The position numbers and the translations under genes were made by a program. DNA of 64,000 nt, taken from Natronomonas sp. (GTDB lineage: Archaea > Halobacteriota > Halobacteria > Halobacteriales > Haloarculaceae). Within the stretch, counting starts at the first letter, position 1. Each line of letters begins with the position of its first letter. The notes below the pieces were generated by a model that was not told where the DNA came from, searched no databases, and was given only the letters and a program-made list of their open reading frames with translations. The stretch lies in the NCBI RefSeq assembly GCF_028274965.1, contig NZ_JAQCNO010000040.1, positions 1 through 64,000 on the forward strand, in the 5' to 3' direction. Positions 1-10,132 of this stretch are shown in pieces.

Positions 1-67
1 GGGCAACCGTCACGGACTGGTCGCTTTCTTCGGTGCCGATCTGCGTTGGTGACTTCGTCTGTTTCAT
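1..67 (-). CDS. N-terminal fragment of a protein truncated by the window edge (MKQTKSPTQIGTEESDQSVTVA...)
   Basis: ATG on minus strand at 67, open to window edge, AT-rich promoter-like sequence just upstream. Confidence 0.4.
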   Translation of the reverse strand, partial: MKQTKSPTQIGTEESDQSVTVA

Positions 68-427
68 ACTCTCACAACGGTTGCAGGGATATTAACCCGC
101 CCACAGCGCTTTCAAAATCCGAATATCGACCGATAATTTTATGTACTGCGATCGACTCCCGGGCGGCGTTCCGCCGCGAGGACCGGCGGGAGCGATCACT
201 GTTTGACTCGGCGGCATGAATGAGTCGGGCGAAACGGCGTCGGGGAGGGACGGCCCGACGAGGCCCTCGCGGGCTACCGCGCCGTTTCGGTCCGAAGCGA
301 AGTCACCTGTCCCTCTGTCAAGACCCGACGGACGGCGGCGGTATAAGGGGGCCGGCCGGATCACCGCTCGAAACGGGCGGCGGGGAGCGTTCGGCGATCG
401 GACGGCCGAGCGCCCGACCGGAGCCGG

Positions 428-1195
428 TCACTCAGTCAAGCCGTACCCGCGCTCGAACAACAGCAGATCGACGGCCAGAACCGCCACCGTCGCGGCGGTC
501 AACACGGCCAAGGAGACGTTCGGGTCGATCTCGGTGACGCCGATCATCCCGTACCGGACGCCGTTGACCATGTAGACCATCGGATTGAAAAACGAGAGGG
601 TGCGCCACAGCGGCGGGAGGAGTTCCAGCGAGTAGAACACGGCCCCGAAAAACACCAGCGGCCGGAGGATGAACTGGGTCATGACCGTGAGGTAATCGAA
701 GTCGCTCGCCCACAGCCCGCCGATCACGCCGAAGCCCGCAAACAGGGTGGTGATGACGAGAACGAACGCGAGCAGATACAGCGGGTTGGCGACGGGAACG
801 GGGGTAAACACCAGCCCAACGGCGATGATCAACACGGAGGTGACGACCCCCCGGAGCGCGCTCGCGGAGACGTACGCCGCCACCATGCCGCGGTCCGACA
901 TCGGGGAGATCAACACCGCCTGAATGTAGTCGTTCCACCGGCCGTGGAAGATCGAAAACGAGGCGTTCTCGAAGCTGTCCGATATCGCCCCGAGGACGAC
1001 CAGCCCCGGCAGGACGAACTGGAGGTAGCTCACGCCCGCGATCTCCCCGATCCGGCTGCCGAGTATCACGCCGAAGACGGCGAAGTACAGCGTGTTGGTG
1101 ATGATCGGGGGCAGGAACGTGTTGTACGGCCGGCGGACGAACCGGAGCACCTCCCGCCGGACGAGCGTGCGAAACTGCGTCGCGTTCCGCGTCAC
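428..1195 (-). CDS. ABC-2 type transporter permease
   Basis: 255-aa ORF with about six hydrophobic segments, ABC-2 permease pattern, next to an ABC ATPase. Confidence 0.88.
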   Translation of the reverse strand: MTRNATQFRTLVRREVLRFVRRPYNTFLPPIITNTLYFAVFGVILGSRIGEIAGVSYLQFVLPGLVVLGAISDSFENASFSIFHGRWNDYIQAVLISPMSDRGMVAAYVSASALRGVVTSVLIIAVGLVFTPVPVANPLYLLAFVLVITTLFAGFGVIGGLWASDFDYLTVMTQFILRPLVFFGAVFYSLELLPPLWRTLSFFNPMVYMVNGVRYGMIGVTEIDPNVSLAVLTAATVAVLAVDLLLFERGYGLTE

Positions 1196-1217
1196 GCCGG
1201 ACCCTCCTTAGGGGGCA

Positions 1218-2165
1218 TCACTGGATCGCCCCCAGTTTCTCCGCCGGCTCGTCCGGGCGCGTCATGTCGACGAACACCTCCTCTAAGGAGGCCCGTCGGA
1301 TCTCGACGTCGAGGGCCTCGTAGCCCTCGTACTCGAGCGTTCGGAGCAGTTCGGGGACGACGCGGCCGCCGCCCTGTGCGGTGACGACGAGGGCGTCGCC
1401 GTCGAGTCGCGCGTCGACGATGCCGTCGATGCCGAGGTCCGGGACCGACGACGGCCGGGTCGAAAGCGTCACGAACACCTCGTCGGTGCCGCGGGCCCGC
1501 AGGTCGTCCGGCGTCGCCACCTCGACGATCCGGCCGGAGTCGACGATCGCGACCCGATCGCAGAGCCGCTCGGCCTCCTCGATGTAGTGCGTGGTGAGCA
1601 GGATCGTCGTCCCGTCGGCGTTGAGCCGCTCGATGACGCGCCACAGGTCCCGGCGCAGTTGGACGTCGACGCCGGCGGTCGGCTCGTCGAGGATCAACAG
1701 CTCGGGGTCGGTGACGAGCGCCCGCGCCAGGAGAAAGCGGCGCTTCATGCCCCCGGAGAGCCAGTCGAAGCGGGTGTCGCGTTTGTCCCAGATGCCGACG
1801 GTCTTCAGGGCGTCCTCGGCCCGTTCGGCCGCCTCGGCCTTCGGCACGCCGTGGTAGCCGGCCTTGTGCTCTAAGACCTCATGGATCGGGAAGAACCGAT
1901 CGACGTTGAACTCCTGTGGGGCGAGGCCGATCCGGTCGCGGGCCCGCTTGTACTCCGTCTCGACATCGAACCCGAACACCTCGGCGGTCCCGCCCGTCTT
2001 CCGGACGAGGCCGACGAGGACGTTTATGAACGTCGTCTTCCCGGCTCCGTTGGGGCCGAGAAGGCCGAAGAACTCCCCGCGATCGACCGTGAAACTCAGC
2101 CCGTCGAGCGCCCGGACGTCGCCGTAGCTCTTCCGTAAGCCGTCGGCGCGTATCGCCGTCTCCAT
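1218..2165 (-). CDS. ABC transporter ATP-binding protein
   Basis: Walker A GPNGAGKTT, signature LSGGMKRR, Walker B LLILDEPTAG; start set at METAIRADGLRK. Confidence 0.92.
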   Translation of the reverse strand: METAIRADGLRKSYGDVRALDGLSFTVDRGEFFGLLGPNGAGKTTFINVLVGLVRKTGGTAEVFGFDVETEYKRARDRIGLAPQEFNVDRFFPIHEVLEHKAGYHGVPKAEAAERAEDALKTVGIWDKRDTRFDWLSGGMKRRFLLARALVTDPELLILDEPTAGVDVQLRRDLWRVIERLNADGTTILLTTHYIEEAERLCDRVAIVDSGRIVEVATPDDLRARGTDEVFVTLSTRPSSVPDLGIDGIVDARLDGDALVVTAQGGGRVVPELLRTLEYEGYEALDVEIRRASLEEVFVDMTRPDEPAEKLGAIQ

Positions 2166-2244
2166 ACGAAACAGCGGGGCCGGAACGCGGTTAAGGGTGC
2201 TGAAACGCTCGGAGCGGCGGGGCGTACGGTCGGGACCGCACCGA

Positions 2245-2331
2245 GCGCTCACAAGGCCCGCTCGATGGAGGCGGCGCTCACAAGGCCCGCTCGATGGAGG
2301 CGGCGCTCACAAGGCCCGCTCGATGGAGGCG
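2245..2331. repeat. 29-bp perfect tandem repeat, 3 copies
   Basis: gcgctcacaaggcccgctcgatggaggcg at 2245, 2274 and 2303; carries the stop codon of the adjacent CDS. Confidence 0.95.
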
Positions 2332-3698
2332 GCGACCTCGCGGGCGCGGGCGGCGAGGGGCTCGGAGACGTCGCCGTCCGAGACGGCGGCGTCGAGTTCG
2401 TCGTCGTCGACGCGGCGGACGGCCCCGTCGGGCCCCTTGACGACGTCGACGTGGAGGTCGACGTATCGGGCGGCCTCCGGGAACAGCTCGACGGGGGTAC
2501 AGACGTTGACGTAGGTACCCCGGCGCTCGCCGTCGGCGCCCTCGTAGACGGTGGCGTACCACCACCGCCCCTCGACGAACGTGGTCGTTGCGACGTCGCC
2601 GTCGACCCGATCGACGCCGAGGGCGTCGTACGTTCCCCCACCGGAGATCTCCCGCTCGACGGTCACCGACCCGTCGTCGTCGACCGCGGTCACCTCGCCG
2701 CGGCCGAGCGTGATCGTCCGCCCGTCGGGTTTGCCGTGCTCGATCGCGATCCGGTCGCCGGCCCGCGGTCCGAACTGTCGGGCGACGACGCCGAAGGGGA
2801 ACTCGTCGCCGGGCTCACAGAGCGCCTCGACGAAATCGACGGCGGCGCCCGCGGGTTCGGCGGCGGCCTTGATGCGGTGGTGGCCGGCCATCGTCGTCAG
2901 GACGGACCGACGGATCGCGTCCAACTCGAAGCGGCTCTCGCGGCCGAACCACAGCCACGCCCCCGCAAGCGGCGCGACGAGTCGCCCCGGCGGGCCCCCG
3001 GAAGATCCGTCGGCCACCGCCGCCGCGACGGCCTCGGCGCGGTCGTTGGCGAGCCGGAGCGCGTCGGCCATCGCCTCGAGAGAGGCGTCGTCGGCCGCCC
3101 GCGACCACCGGGGGGACCACCCCTCGGCCGGATCGACCTCGAGGAGATCCGCCATCCGCGCCGTTTCGCCGCCCCGAGCGCGCCCCCGCCCGCCGCGGCG
3201 GAGCTCGACGAGGCCGCCCGGGACCCGGAGGTCGGTCCCGAGGGTCGGGCGCTCGTCGGTCCACGGCGGGGCCGACGCGGCGACCTGGACGCGAAGGCGA
3301 TCGCTCTCCCCGACGTAGTCCTCGGCGCGGTCGTACGGGAGAAACCCCGAGACGTCGGTCCCGTCGACGGCGCCGAGATCGACGATCGCGCCGGAGCCGA
3401 GCGTCTCGACGACGTCGCCGACGAAGACCGCCCCGCTCGGCGCGGGGTCGCGCCACGCGAGGGCGTCTCTGCCGACCGATTCGAGGCGGCTTCGGACCGA
3501 GTCGACACCGGCGGGGTCGCCGCGCAGGCCGACGCCGAGTCGGTCGTCGGTGGTGTCGACGGCGACGGTCTCGGGTTCGACGGGAAAGGCCTCCTCGAAG
3601 CGCTTGCGGATCGGCGGGGACGCGGCGACGACGTCGTGCTCCGAGCGGAGCAACTCGGTGAGCGCGGTCGCGTACACGCCGCGGATCCGAACGCTCAT
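2307..3698 (-). CDS. FAU-1-like / DUF402 RNA-binding ribonuclease-type protein
   Basis: MSVRIRGVYATALTELL start, S1-like segment, C-terminal DUF402-like WWYATVYEGADGERRGTYVNVCTPVELFPEAARYVDLHVDVV. Confidence 0.75.
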   Translation of the reverse strand: MSVRIRGVYATALTELLRSEHDVVAASPPIRKRFEEAFPVEPETVAVDTTDDRLGVGLRGDPAGVDSVRSRLESVGRDALAWRDPAPSGAVFVGDVVETLGSGAIVDLGAVDGTDVSGFLPYDRAEDYVGESDRLRVQVAASAPPWTDERPTLGTDLRVPGGLVELRRGGRGRARGGETARMADLLEVDPAEGWSPRWSRAADDASLEAMADALRLANDRAEAVAAAVADGSSGGPPGRLVAPLAGAWLWFGRESRFELDAIRRSVLTTMAGHHRIKAAAEPAGAAVDFVEALCEPGDEFPFGVVARQFGPRAGDRIAIEHGKPDGRTITLGRGEVTAVDDDGSVTVEREISGGGTYDALGVDRVDGDVATTTFVEGRWWYATVYEGADGERRGTYVNVCTPVELFPEAARYVDLHVDVVKGPDGAVRRVDDDELDAAVSDGDVSEPLAARAREVAASIERAL

Positions 3699-3944
3699 CG
3701 CCCGGGGCGATCGACCCGGAGGCGGGCCCGATCGCTGGTCGGCGGTCTCGGCGTCGGATCGCGGGGCGGCTCGACGGCGGCTGTCCTCGTCGTCCGGAGC
3801 GCGGACGCCGAACGCGCCGTCCGCACCCGTCGGTCGGCGTGCATACCCGTCGTTCGGGGGGACCGGTAAAAACGTCCCGGGGCGGGCGGCGGCGGCGCGT
3901 CCCGCCGGCGGAAAGGTTAGGGGTCTGCCCCGAGAGACCGACGT

Positions 3945-4997
3945 ATGAAGGATCCGGTCGAGTCCCGAGCAGACGGCTCGGAGGACCTCTACGACGTCAC
4001 CGCCTGGGAGCCGCGCACCGCGCTCGACCGACTGGCGATCAGAACGCACCGCGGCGTCGTCAGAGCCGGGCGGCGCTTCGTCGTGGCGCTCGGCGTGCTC
4101 ATACTACTCGCCATCCTCACGCTGAGCGGGGCGGGCGGGCTCATCATCGACGACCCGTTCATCCTCGGGTTGGCCCTCATGTCGGTCGTTCCGGCCGGAG
4201 GGCTGGCGCTGTACATCTACCGGGCCGACATCACGACGAAGGAGCCGGCGACGCTGCTCGTCGCGACGTTCGTGCTCAGCGTGCTGTTCGCGGGCTTCGC
4301 GGCGATCATCAACAGCGCGCTCGGCTTTCTGCAGCTGTTTCCCCTCGTCGGGATCGTGCTGTTTTTCTATCTCGTCGTCGGCCCCGTCGAGGAGTCCGTC
4401 AAACTGCTCGCGGTGTGGCTGTACCCCTTCCGGGACAGCCGGTTCGACTCCGTCGTCGACGGCGCGGTCTACGGGGCCGTCGCAGGCCTCGGGTTCGCCG
4501 CGATCGAGAACGTCCTCTACATCACGCAGAACCTCCAGACGCCCTCGTCGGCGGTGATACTGGCGAGCGCCGGCGTCGTCGGCGGGATCGCCGAGACGAT
4601 CGAGGCGGGCGGGCAGATCGCCGCGATCCGGGGGCTGGCGGGACCGGGCCACGTCGTGTACTCGGCGTTCGCCGGCTACTACCTCGGGTTGGCGAAGTTC
4701 AACCCCGAGAACGCGGGACCGATCGTCGCGAAGGGGCTTCTCATCGCCGCGTTCATCCACGCCACGTACAACACCCTCGTCGGGCTGGTGCCGGGGCTCG
4801 TTTCGCTTCTCGTCCCCGGCGTGCCGGTGCTCGTGTTGTTTTTCGGGTTCGTCGTCGTGTTTCAGGGCGTCTTCTTCTACATCCTCTACCGGAAGCTCGA
4901 GCGGTATGCGGCGGCCTACAGGCGGACCCACAGCGGACCGGAGACGGCCCGCGGGTTCGAGTCCGATCTGGCCGAGTTCGACCCCGACAGCCGGTAG
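3945..4997 (+). CDS. PrsW family intramembrane metalloprotease
   Basis: Multi-TM ORF with VGPVEESVK...AAIENVLY...FIHATYN motifs typical of PrsW. Confidence 0.88.
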   Translation: MKDPVESRADGSEDLYDVTAWEPRTALDRLAIRTHRGVVRAGRRFVVALGVLILLAILTLSGAGGLIIDDPFILGLALMSVVPAGGLALYIYRADITTKEPATLLVATFVLSVLFAGFAAIINSALGFLQLFPLVGIVLFFYLVVGPVEESVKLLAVWLYPFRDSRFDSVVDGAVYGAVAGLGFAAIENVLYITQNLQTPSSAVILASAGVVGGIAETIEAGGQIAAIRGLAGPGHVVYSAFAGYYLGLAKFNPENAGPIVAKGLLIAAFIHATYNTLVGLVPGLVSLLVPGVPVLVLFFGFVVVFQGVFFYILYRKLERYAAAYRRTHSGPETARGFESDLAEFDPDSR

Positions 4998-5015
4998 GGC
5001 GGCCGGCCACCGGAG

Positions 5016-5684
5016 CTACCAGAACTTCACGCCGAGATCGTGAAGCCCCTTGTTCTCCGAGGCGACGTTTATCAGAAGCGGCGTGACCGACTCGATTTCG
5101 GCGGCGTTGCCGAGCCCGCCGGCGTCGAGCGGGCGGAGCCCCTCGATCTCCGCGGCGAGATCCGAGACCGTCGCCTTGGCGTCGGGGTCGTCGCCGAAGA
5201 CAAGCGTGTCCCAGTCGAACTCCTCGTCGAGATCCGCCAGCCCTCCGGCGGGGAGGTTGTGGAACGCGCCGACGAGGGGGACGTCGTCGGGCTTGGCCTC
5301 GGCGGCGAGGGCGGCGACGCTGCCCGCGCCCGGGCGGTTGTAGTGAAAGCCGTCCTCGTCGCGTTTCATCCCGACCGCCGGCGTGACGAGCACCGTCTCG
5401 GAGTCGAGCCGGTCGGCGACGGCCTCGACCGTGTCGACGAGGTGATACGCCGGGACGGCGAGGACGACGACGTCGGCGCGGTCGGCCGCCATCGCGTTCT
5501 CGAAGCCGTCGATGTCCGCCGACGCGCCGCGGTCCTCGAGCGTCGCCTCGTACGATTCCGCCTGTTCGCGGGCCTTTTCGGGGTCCCGGGAGCCGACGAG
5601 GAGGTCGTGGTTCGCGTCGCGTCCCCACCGGAGCGCGAGGCCGCGTCCGATGTCGCCGGTTCCGCCGAGTAGTGCGATTCGCAT
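5016..5684 (-). CDS. npdG: NADPH-dependent F420 reductase
   Basis: MRIALLGGTGDIGRGLALRW nucleotide-binding start and overall F420:NADP oxidoreductase pattern. Confidence 0.85.
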   Translation of the reverse strand: MRIALLGGTGDIGRGLALRWGRDANHDLLVGSRDPEKAREQAESYEATLEDRGASADIDGFENAMAADRADVVVLAVPAYHLVDTVEAVADRLDSETVLVTPAVGMKRDEDGFHYNRPGAGSVAALAAEAKPDDVPLVGAFHNLPAGGLADLDEEFDWDTLVFGDDPDAKATVSDLAAEIEGLRPLDAGGLGNAAEIESVTPLLINVASENKGLHDLGVKFW

Positions 5685-5767
5685 ACGGGCACGTCGGGCG
5701 ACGGCGCATTAACCGTTGTGTGATCGGAGCCGGATGCCGCCGGGGGCGGCGGGCGGCTTCTGGGGCC

Positions 5768-6631
5768 TCACTCGACGAGATCCGGCAGTTCGTTTATCGT
5801 CTCGATGATGACGTCCGCGCCGGCGTTGCGGTACGTCCGGCGGCCGCCGTCGCCGGAGAGCCCGCCGCTGAGGACGCCGACGCTGCGGAACGTCCGTTCG
5901 GGGTCGGTCTCGCTCGCGTTGGTGACCGTGCGGATGTCGTCGAGCGTGTCACCGACGTAGACGACGCGGTCGGCGTCGAGTCGGTCCGCCAGCGCAACAA
6001 GCGCGCCGGGGTCGGGCTTGCCCGCCTCCCAGTCATCCATCGTAAAGCGGTGTTCGTCGGGGATCGAGAGCCCCGTTCGTTCGAGGGCGATCTCGGCCTC
6101 GGCGGCCGGACGGCCGGTGATGATACCGAGGGGCCACGCTTCGAGCGCGCGGCGGGTGTCCTCTGCGAGCAACACCGGCTCGTCGTGGATGAACCCCTCC
6201 GTGTCGAGGTCGGGGTCGCCGCCCTCGAGTTCCCGGTAGAGGTCGGTGCCGAGATACAGCTGCTGGAAGACGTCCCGGAGGCGGTCTCTGTCCCACTCGG
6301 CGAGGACCTGCTCGCGGGAGGCCGGATCGAGCTCGTCGGCGATGGCCGTTTCCGCCGCCGCCGGGCCGCCGCCCGAGGCGGCGATCAGACCGGTGTAGGT
6401 CTCGATGCTGAGCCGCGGCTTCTCGCGGCGCGCCAACACGTACAGCGCCGCCGCGTGGGTCAGTTCCCAGTCGTTGTTGAACCCGCCGGCGTTCTTGAAC
6501 AGCTGGATGTCGTCGTACTCGATGGTGTCGCCGTGGACGTGTTCGATCGACTCGACGATCGCGCGCCGGTAGGAGTCCGCGACGTCGATCAACACGCCGT
6601 CGATGTCGAGGACAACCGCGTCCGCGTTCAT
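5768..6631 (-). CDS. HAD superfamily hydrolase (TIGR01548-like)
   Basis: DIDGVLID motif [22 protein letters not shown] motif IV. Confidence 0.85.
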   Translation of the reverse strand: MNADAVVLDIDGVLIDVADSYRRAIVESIEHVHGDTIEYDDIQLFKNAGGFNNDWELTHAAALYVLARREKPRLSIETYTGLIAASGGGPAAAETAIADELDPASREQVLAEWDRDRLRDVFQQLYLGTDLYRELEGGDPDLDTEGFIHDEPVLLAEDTRRALEAWPLGIITGRPAAEAEIALERTGLSIPDEHRFTMDDWEAGKPDPGALVALADRLDADRVVYVGDTLDDIRTVTNASETDPERTFRSVGVLSGGLSGDGGRRTYRNAGADVIIETINELPDLVE

Positions 6632-7014
6632 GGGTTCACCTCGAACAGCGTGCCGTCGGCGAGCGTCTCCGGGGCGGCGTCGACGACGGCCGGATCGCCG
6701 CCGAGCGTGCTGAACAGACAGTCGGCCGAGTCCGGGGCGGCGGCGGCGAGGGGCGCTTGAAGCTCCGGCGGGCAGTTCAGCGCGTAGACCGCGTCCGCGC
6801 CGCCGTAGACCGCCGGTTCGGGATCGGTCACGTCGTCGCGGACGAACCGGACCGGCTCCGGCACCGGGCGCGGTCGGACGTCCGTCGCCGTGACCCGACA
6901 CCCGCGGTCGGCGAGGGCGGCCGCGACCCCCGGGCGCGCTCCGACGCCGACTTCGACCAGTTCGTCGTACCGGGCCAGGCGACCGACGAGCGCCGCGTTC
7001 CGATCTGTATGCAC
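6628..7014 (-). CDS. UPF0146 family protein
   Basis: [27 protein letters not shown] methyltransferase-like motif; GTG start; 4-bp overlap with downstream HAD gene. Confidence 0.7.
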   Translation of the reverse strand: MHTDRNAALVGRLARYDELVEVGVGARPGVAAALADRGCRVTATDVRPRPVPEPVRFVRDDVTDPEPAVYGGADAVYALNCPPELQAPLAAAAPDSADCLFSTLGGDPAVVDAAPETLADGTLFEVNP

Positions 7015-7053
7015 GTCGGGATGTTTATGAACAACGGTATCTAACCATTTCGC

Positions 7054-7575
7054 ATGCACGTCGACATCGTGCCGGTCGGCGACCTCCCGGCGGTCGTAAA
7101 GCGGGAAGCCTCGAGCGGGCTTCGGTCGGTCTACGACTGCGAGGTGACGATCCACGACGGCCAGCCGATCCCCGACGGCGCGTACGACGCGGACCGCGAG
7201 CAGTACCGCGCCGAGGAGTTCATCGAACTCGCCGGCCGGACGGGCAGCGGCGAAAAGAACATCGCGATCACCGCTCACGACCTCTACTACCGGCGTCGGA
7301 ACTACGTCTTCGGGCTCGCGTACCTCTCTGGCAACGGGTCGGTCATCTCGACGTACCGGCTGCAGACCTCCTCGGACGGCGGCTTCTCGGAGCGGCCGGC
7401 GGGCGACATCTTCGCCGACCGGGTCCGAAAGGAGGTCGTCCACGAGATCGGCCACACGCTCGGGCTCGAACACTGCGACAACAACCGCTGTGTGATGAAC
7501 TTCTCGCCGACGGTCCGGGAGGTTGACGTCAAAGAGGAGAACCTCTGTGGGAGCTGTCAGCGGCTGGTGCTCTGA
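7054..7575 (+). CDS. amzA: Archaemetzincin family zinc metalloprotease
   Basis: HEIGHTLGLEHCDNNRCVMNFS and C-terminal LCGSC typical of archaemetzincins. Confidence 0.93.
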   Translation: MHVDIVPVGDLPAVVKREASSGLRSVYDCEVTIHDGQPIPDGAYDADREQYRAEEFIELAGRTGSGEKNIAITAHDLYYRRRNYVFGLAYLSGNGSVISTYRLQTSSDGGFSERPAGDIFADRVRKEVVHEIGHTLGLEHCDNNRCVMNFSPTVREVDVKEENLCGSCQRLVL

Positions 7576-7862
7576 CCGGGGTCGGGGTCCGGATCGGAGT
7601 CCGGATCGCCTTCGGCGACGAGAGCCTCCTTTCGTGACCGCGAGAGCGATTTGATCTCGTGTTCGCGGGACATCGCCGCCGGCCGGGAGTCGAACGGCTC
7701 CACGCGGCGGAGTTCGACCGGCGTCCGCCCGCGGGTGTACTTCGCGCCCTCGCCGGCGTCGTGTTCGGCGACCCGCCGCTCGACGTCGGTCGTGTAGCCG
7801 GTGTAGTACGAGCCGTCGGCGCACTCGAGTACGTACACGAAGTGTGCGGAACCGTCCGACAT
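7557..7862 (-). CDS. GIY-YIG nuclease family protein
   Basis: FVYVLECADGSYYTGYTTDVERRVAEH pattern, 101 aa. Confidence 0.9.
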   Translation of the reverse strand: MSDGSAHFVYVLECADGSYYTGYTTDVERRVAEHDAGEGAKYTRGRTPVELRRVEPFDSRPAAMSREHEIKSLSRSRKEALVAEGDPDSDPDPDPGQSTSR

Positions 7863-7934
7863 CGCGGCTAGGTTCGTGGCGGGAGAAAAAAGCCGGTCGG
7901 TTCGGGTCGCGTTTCGCTGGCGGTTCGGCCGTCG

Positions 7935-8081
7935 TCACTCGCGTGAGCGGTCCCGGGAGACCTCGGCGATGCCCGCGTTCGCGGAGCAGTTCGGACACGC
8001 GCGGACGTGTCCGCTCTCGTCCGCGAACACCCGGGCGAACCGGTCCGAGACGTGCGCATCACAGTGGTCGCATGTGGGCAT
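7935..8081 (-). CDS. Small zinc-ribbon protein (DUF7563-like)
   Basis: Manual translation MPTCDHCDAHVSDRFARVFADESGHVRACPNCSANAGIAEVSRDRSRE; two CxxC motifs; below ORF-track length cutoff. Confidence 0.75.
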   Translation of the reverse strand: MPTCDHCDAHVSDRFARVFADESGHVRACPNCSANAGIAEVSRDRSRE

Positions 8082-8190
8082 TCTGTTGTCGACGAGGGGT
8101 CGCCCTGCCGATACCGTACCCAGAACGCCGGGGCACTAATACCCTCGTTATAGAGTACCAAACGACCGGATCCGCGGCCGTTAAGTGTCT

Positions 8191-8958
8191 CTATTCACCG
8201 CGGGCGTCGGCGATCGAGCGGGCGATGAGACCGGCCTGTGCGCCCGCGGTGAACCCGGCGTCGATGTTGACGACGGCGATCGGCGCACACGACTGAAGCA
8301 TCCCGGAGAGCGCCGCCTCGCCGGCGCCGCCGTGGCCGTACCCGGTCGAGACAGGAAGGCCGATGAGCGGGACGTCGACGAGGCCGGCGAGGACCGTCGG
8401 GAGCGCTCCCTCGCGGCCGGCGGCGACGACGAGGGCGTCGGCGGCCCGGATCGGGTCGAGGCTGTCGAGCAGGCGGGCGATGCCCGCGACGCCGACGTCG
8501 TCGATCTCCTCGACGGTCGCCCCGATTTCGCGGGCGACGACGGCGGCCTCGCCGGCCGGGAACGCGTCGGAGGTTCCGGCGGTGACGACGGCGACGGTCG
8601 CCTCGAGGGCCGGCGGTTCGTACTCCGGACCGTGGGCGACGAGCGTTCTGGCGCGGTCGTCGTGGGTGACGTCGGCGTCGGGAAACCGCTCCTCGAGACG
8701 CCGACGGCAGGCCTCGAGCGCGTCGTCGTCGATCCGGGTCACGAGGGCGCGGCCGGTCGTTTCGAGCGCCGCCTCGGCCATCGTCGCCGTCTCCTCGGGG
8801 GTCTTACCGGCCGCGATGATGCCCTCGGGGATCCCGGTTCGCCGGCGCCGCGCCGCGTCGAACCGCCCCGCGTCGGTCCGGGTGTACCCCCGGAGCTCCG
8901 CCGCCGCCGCCTCGGGCGAGAGGGTGCCGGCGGCGACGGCTTCGAGTATCTCTCGCAT
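8191..8958 (-). CDS. larB: LarB-like (AIR carboxylase-like) nickel-pincer cofactor biosynthesis protein
   Basis: VTAGTSDAFPAGEAA, VVAAGREGALPTVLAGLVDVPLIGLPVSTGYG, start MREILEAVAAG. Confidence 0.87.
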   Translation of the reverse strand: MREILEAVAAGTLSPEAAAAELRGYTRTDAGRFDAARRRRTGIPEGIIAAGKTPEETATMAEAALETTGRALVTRIDDDALEACRRRLEERFPDADVTHDDRARTLVAHGPEYEPPALEATVAVVTAGTSDAFPAGEAAVVAREIGATVEEIDDVGVAGIARLLDSLDPIRAADALVVAAGREGALPTVLAGLVDVPLIGLPVSTGYGHGGAGEAALSGMLQSCAPIAVVNIDAGFTAGAQAGLIARSIADARGE

Positions 8959-9086
8959 GCCCCGACGTTCGTCCGGAGGGACAGGAACCTGTCGCTCGGG
9001 GGCGGCGTCCCCCGGCGGGGCGGGGGTGCCGAGGCATCTCGCTAAACCGGCAATAGAAGCGGCTACGCCGCGTTCTTTTGGGAAAG

Positions 9087-9094
9087 TATATAAG
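9087..9094 (+). promoter_or_regulatory. TATA-box-like element for the histone-fold gene at 9119
   Basis: agtatataagg ~25-30 bp upstream of the ATG, consistent with a leaderless archaeal transcript. Confidence 0.6.
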
Positions 9095-9118
9095 GACCCC
9101 GACGAAACCATCGCGTGT

Positions 9119-9286
9119 ATGGCAGACCTTATAGTCAAAGCCGCTGTGAAAGAAGCGCTCGACGACATGAACGTCGCCTCGGACTTTTATACCGCCCTCG
9201 ACGACGAGGTCGAGGAGCTGCTCGAGGACGCCGCACGCCGCGCCGAGGAGAACGACCGGAAGACGGTCCAGCCTCGCGACCTGTAG
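9119..9286 (+). CDS. DUF1931-type small histone-fold-like protein
   Basis: MADLIVKAAVKEALDDMNVASDFYTALDDEVEELLEDAARRAEENDRKTVQPRDL. Confidence 0.75.
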   Translation: MADLIVKAAVKEALDDMNVASDFYTALDDEVEELLEDAARRAEENDRKTVQPRDL

Positions 9287-9348
9287 AGCGGGTCACATCC
9301 TCCGTTTTCGTTTTTTGAGCCACGAGCCGCAGCGCCCAGCTCGGAGCC

Positions 9349-10038
9349 TCACTTGGGGGCGTCCCTGACGTCGACCCCCGAGTCCGTCCCGACGTAAAGC
9401 GCGTCCGTCATCGAGACGAACAGGCCGTGCTCGACGACGCCCGGGATCGCCGCGATCCCGTCTGCGAGGGCCTCCGGATCGGGGATCTCGCCGAACGCAC
9501 AGTCGAGAACGAGGTTCCCGTTGTCGGTGACGACGGGGCCGTCCTTTCGCTCCGCGGCCCGGAGCGTCGGCTCGCCGCCGAGCGCGCCGAGACGCGAGCG
9601 AACGACCGGTACGGCGTCCGGCAGCACCTCGATGGGGACCGCGATCGAGAGCACCCCGGCGAGTTTCGTCTCGTCGATGACGACGAGATAGCGGTCGGCC
9701 GCGGTGGCGACGAGCTTCTCGCGGGCGTGCGCCGCGCCGCCGCCCTTGACGAGGTCGAACCCGGCGACCTGGTCGGCCCCATCGATCGCGAGGTCGGGGG
9801 TCGCGTCCTCGAGCGTCACGAGCGGTATCGACGCCTCGCGGGCGAGCCGTCTCGACTGGTACGACGTCGGAACGGCGCGGACGGCGAGCCCCGAGGCCAC
9901 CCGGTCGCCAAGAGCCCGGATCGCCGCCGCGGCCGTCGACCCCGTTCCGAGCCCGACGACGGCGCCGTCCGGCACGGCCGCGGCCGCGCGCTCGCCAGCG
10001 CGGCGTTTCTGTCCGTCCGTCCCGCCGGGCTGTTTCAT
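9349..10038 (-). CDS. rpiA: Ribose-5-phosphate isomerase A
   Basis: VVGLGTGSTAAAAI, DGADQVAGFDLVKGGGAAHAREK, VTDNGNLVLDC motifs. Confidence 0.95.
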   Translation of the reverse strand: MKQPGGTDGQKRRAGERAAAAVPDGAVVGLGTGSTAAAAIRALGDRVASGLAVRAVPTSYQSRRLAREASIPLVTLEDATPDLAIDGADQVAGFDLVKGGGAAHAREKLVATAADRYLVVIDETKLAGVLSIAVPIEVLPDAVPVVRSRLGALGGEPTLRAAERKDGPVVTDNGNLVLDCAFGEIPDPEALADGIAAIPGVVEHGLFVSMTDALYVGTDSGVDVRDAPK

Positions 10039-10132
10039 ACCCCTCTGTGGGGGCGAGATCGAAAAAGCGCTTGCGGTGCCGTCGGCCCGGCGCGACGGGT
10101 AGAGTTTTTGCCCTGGCAGCGGAGAGGTGGGT

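Noticed and set aside
2245-2331. Possible CRISPR array from 29-bp repeats
   Set aside because: Repeats are directly abutting with no spacers and overlap a gene 3' end; no cas genes in the window
2265-3869. 534-aa plus-strand ORF
   Set aside because: Antisense to the FAU-1-like gene; high-GC shadow ORF with Arg/Gly/Asp-rich noise and no motifs
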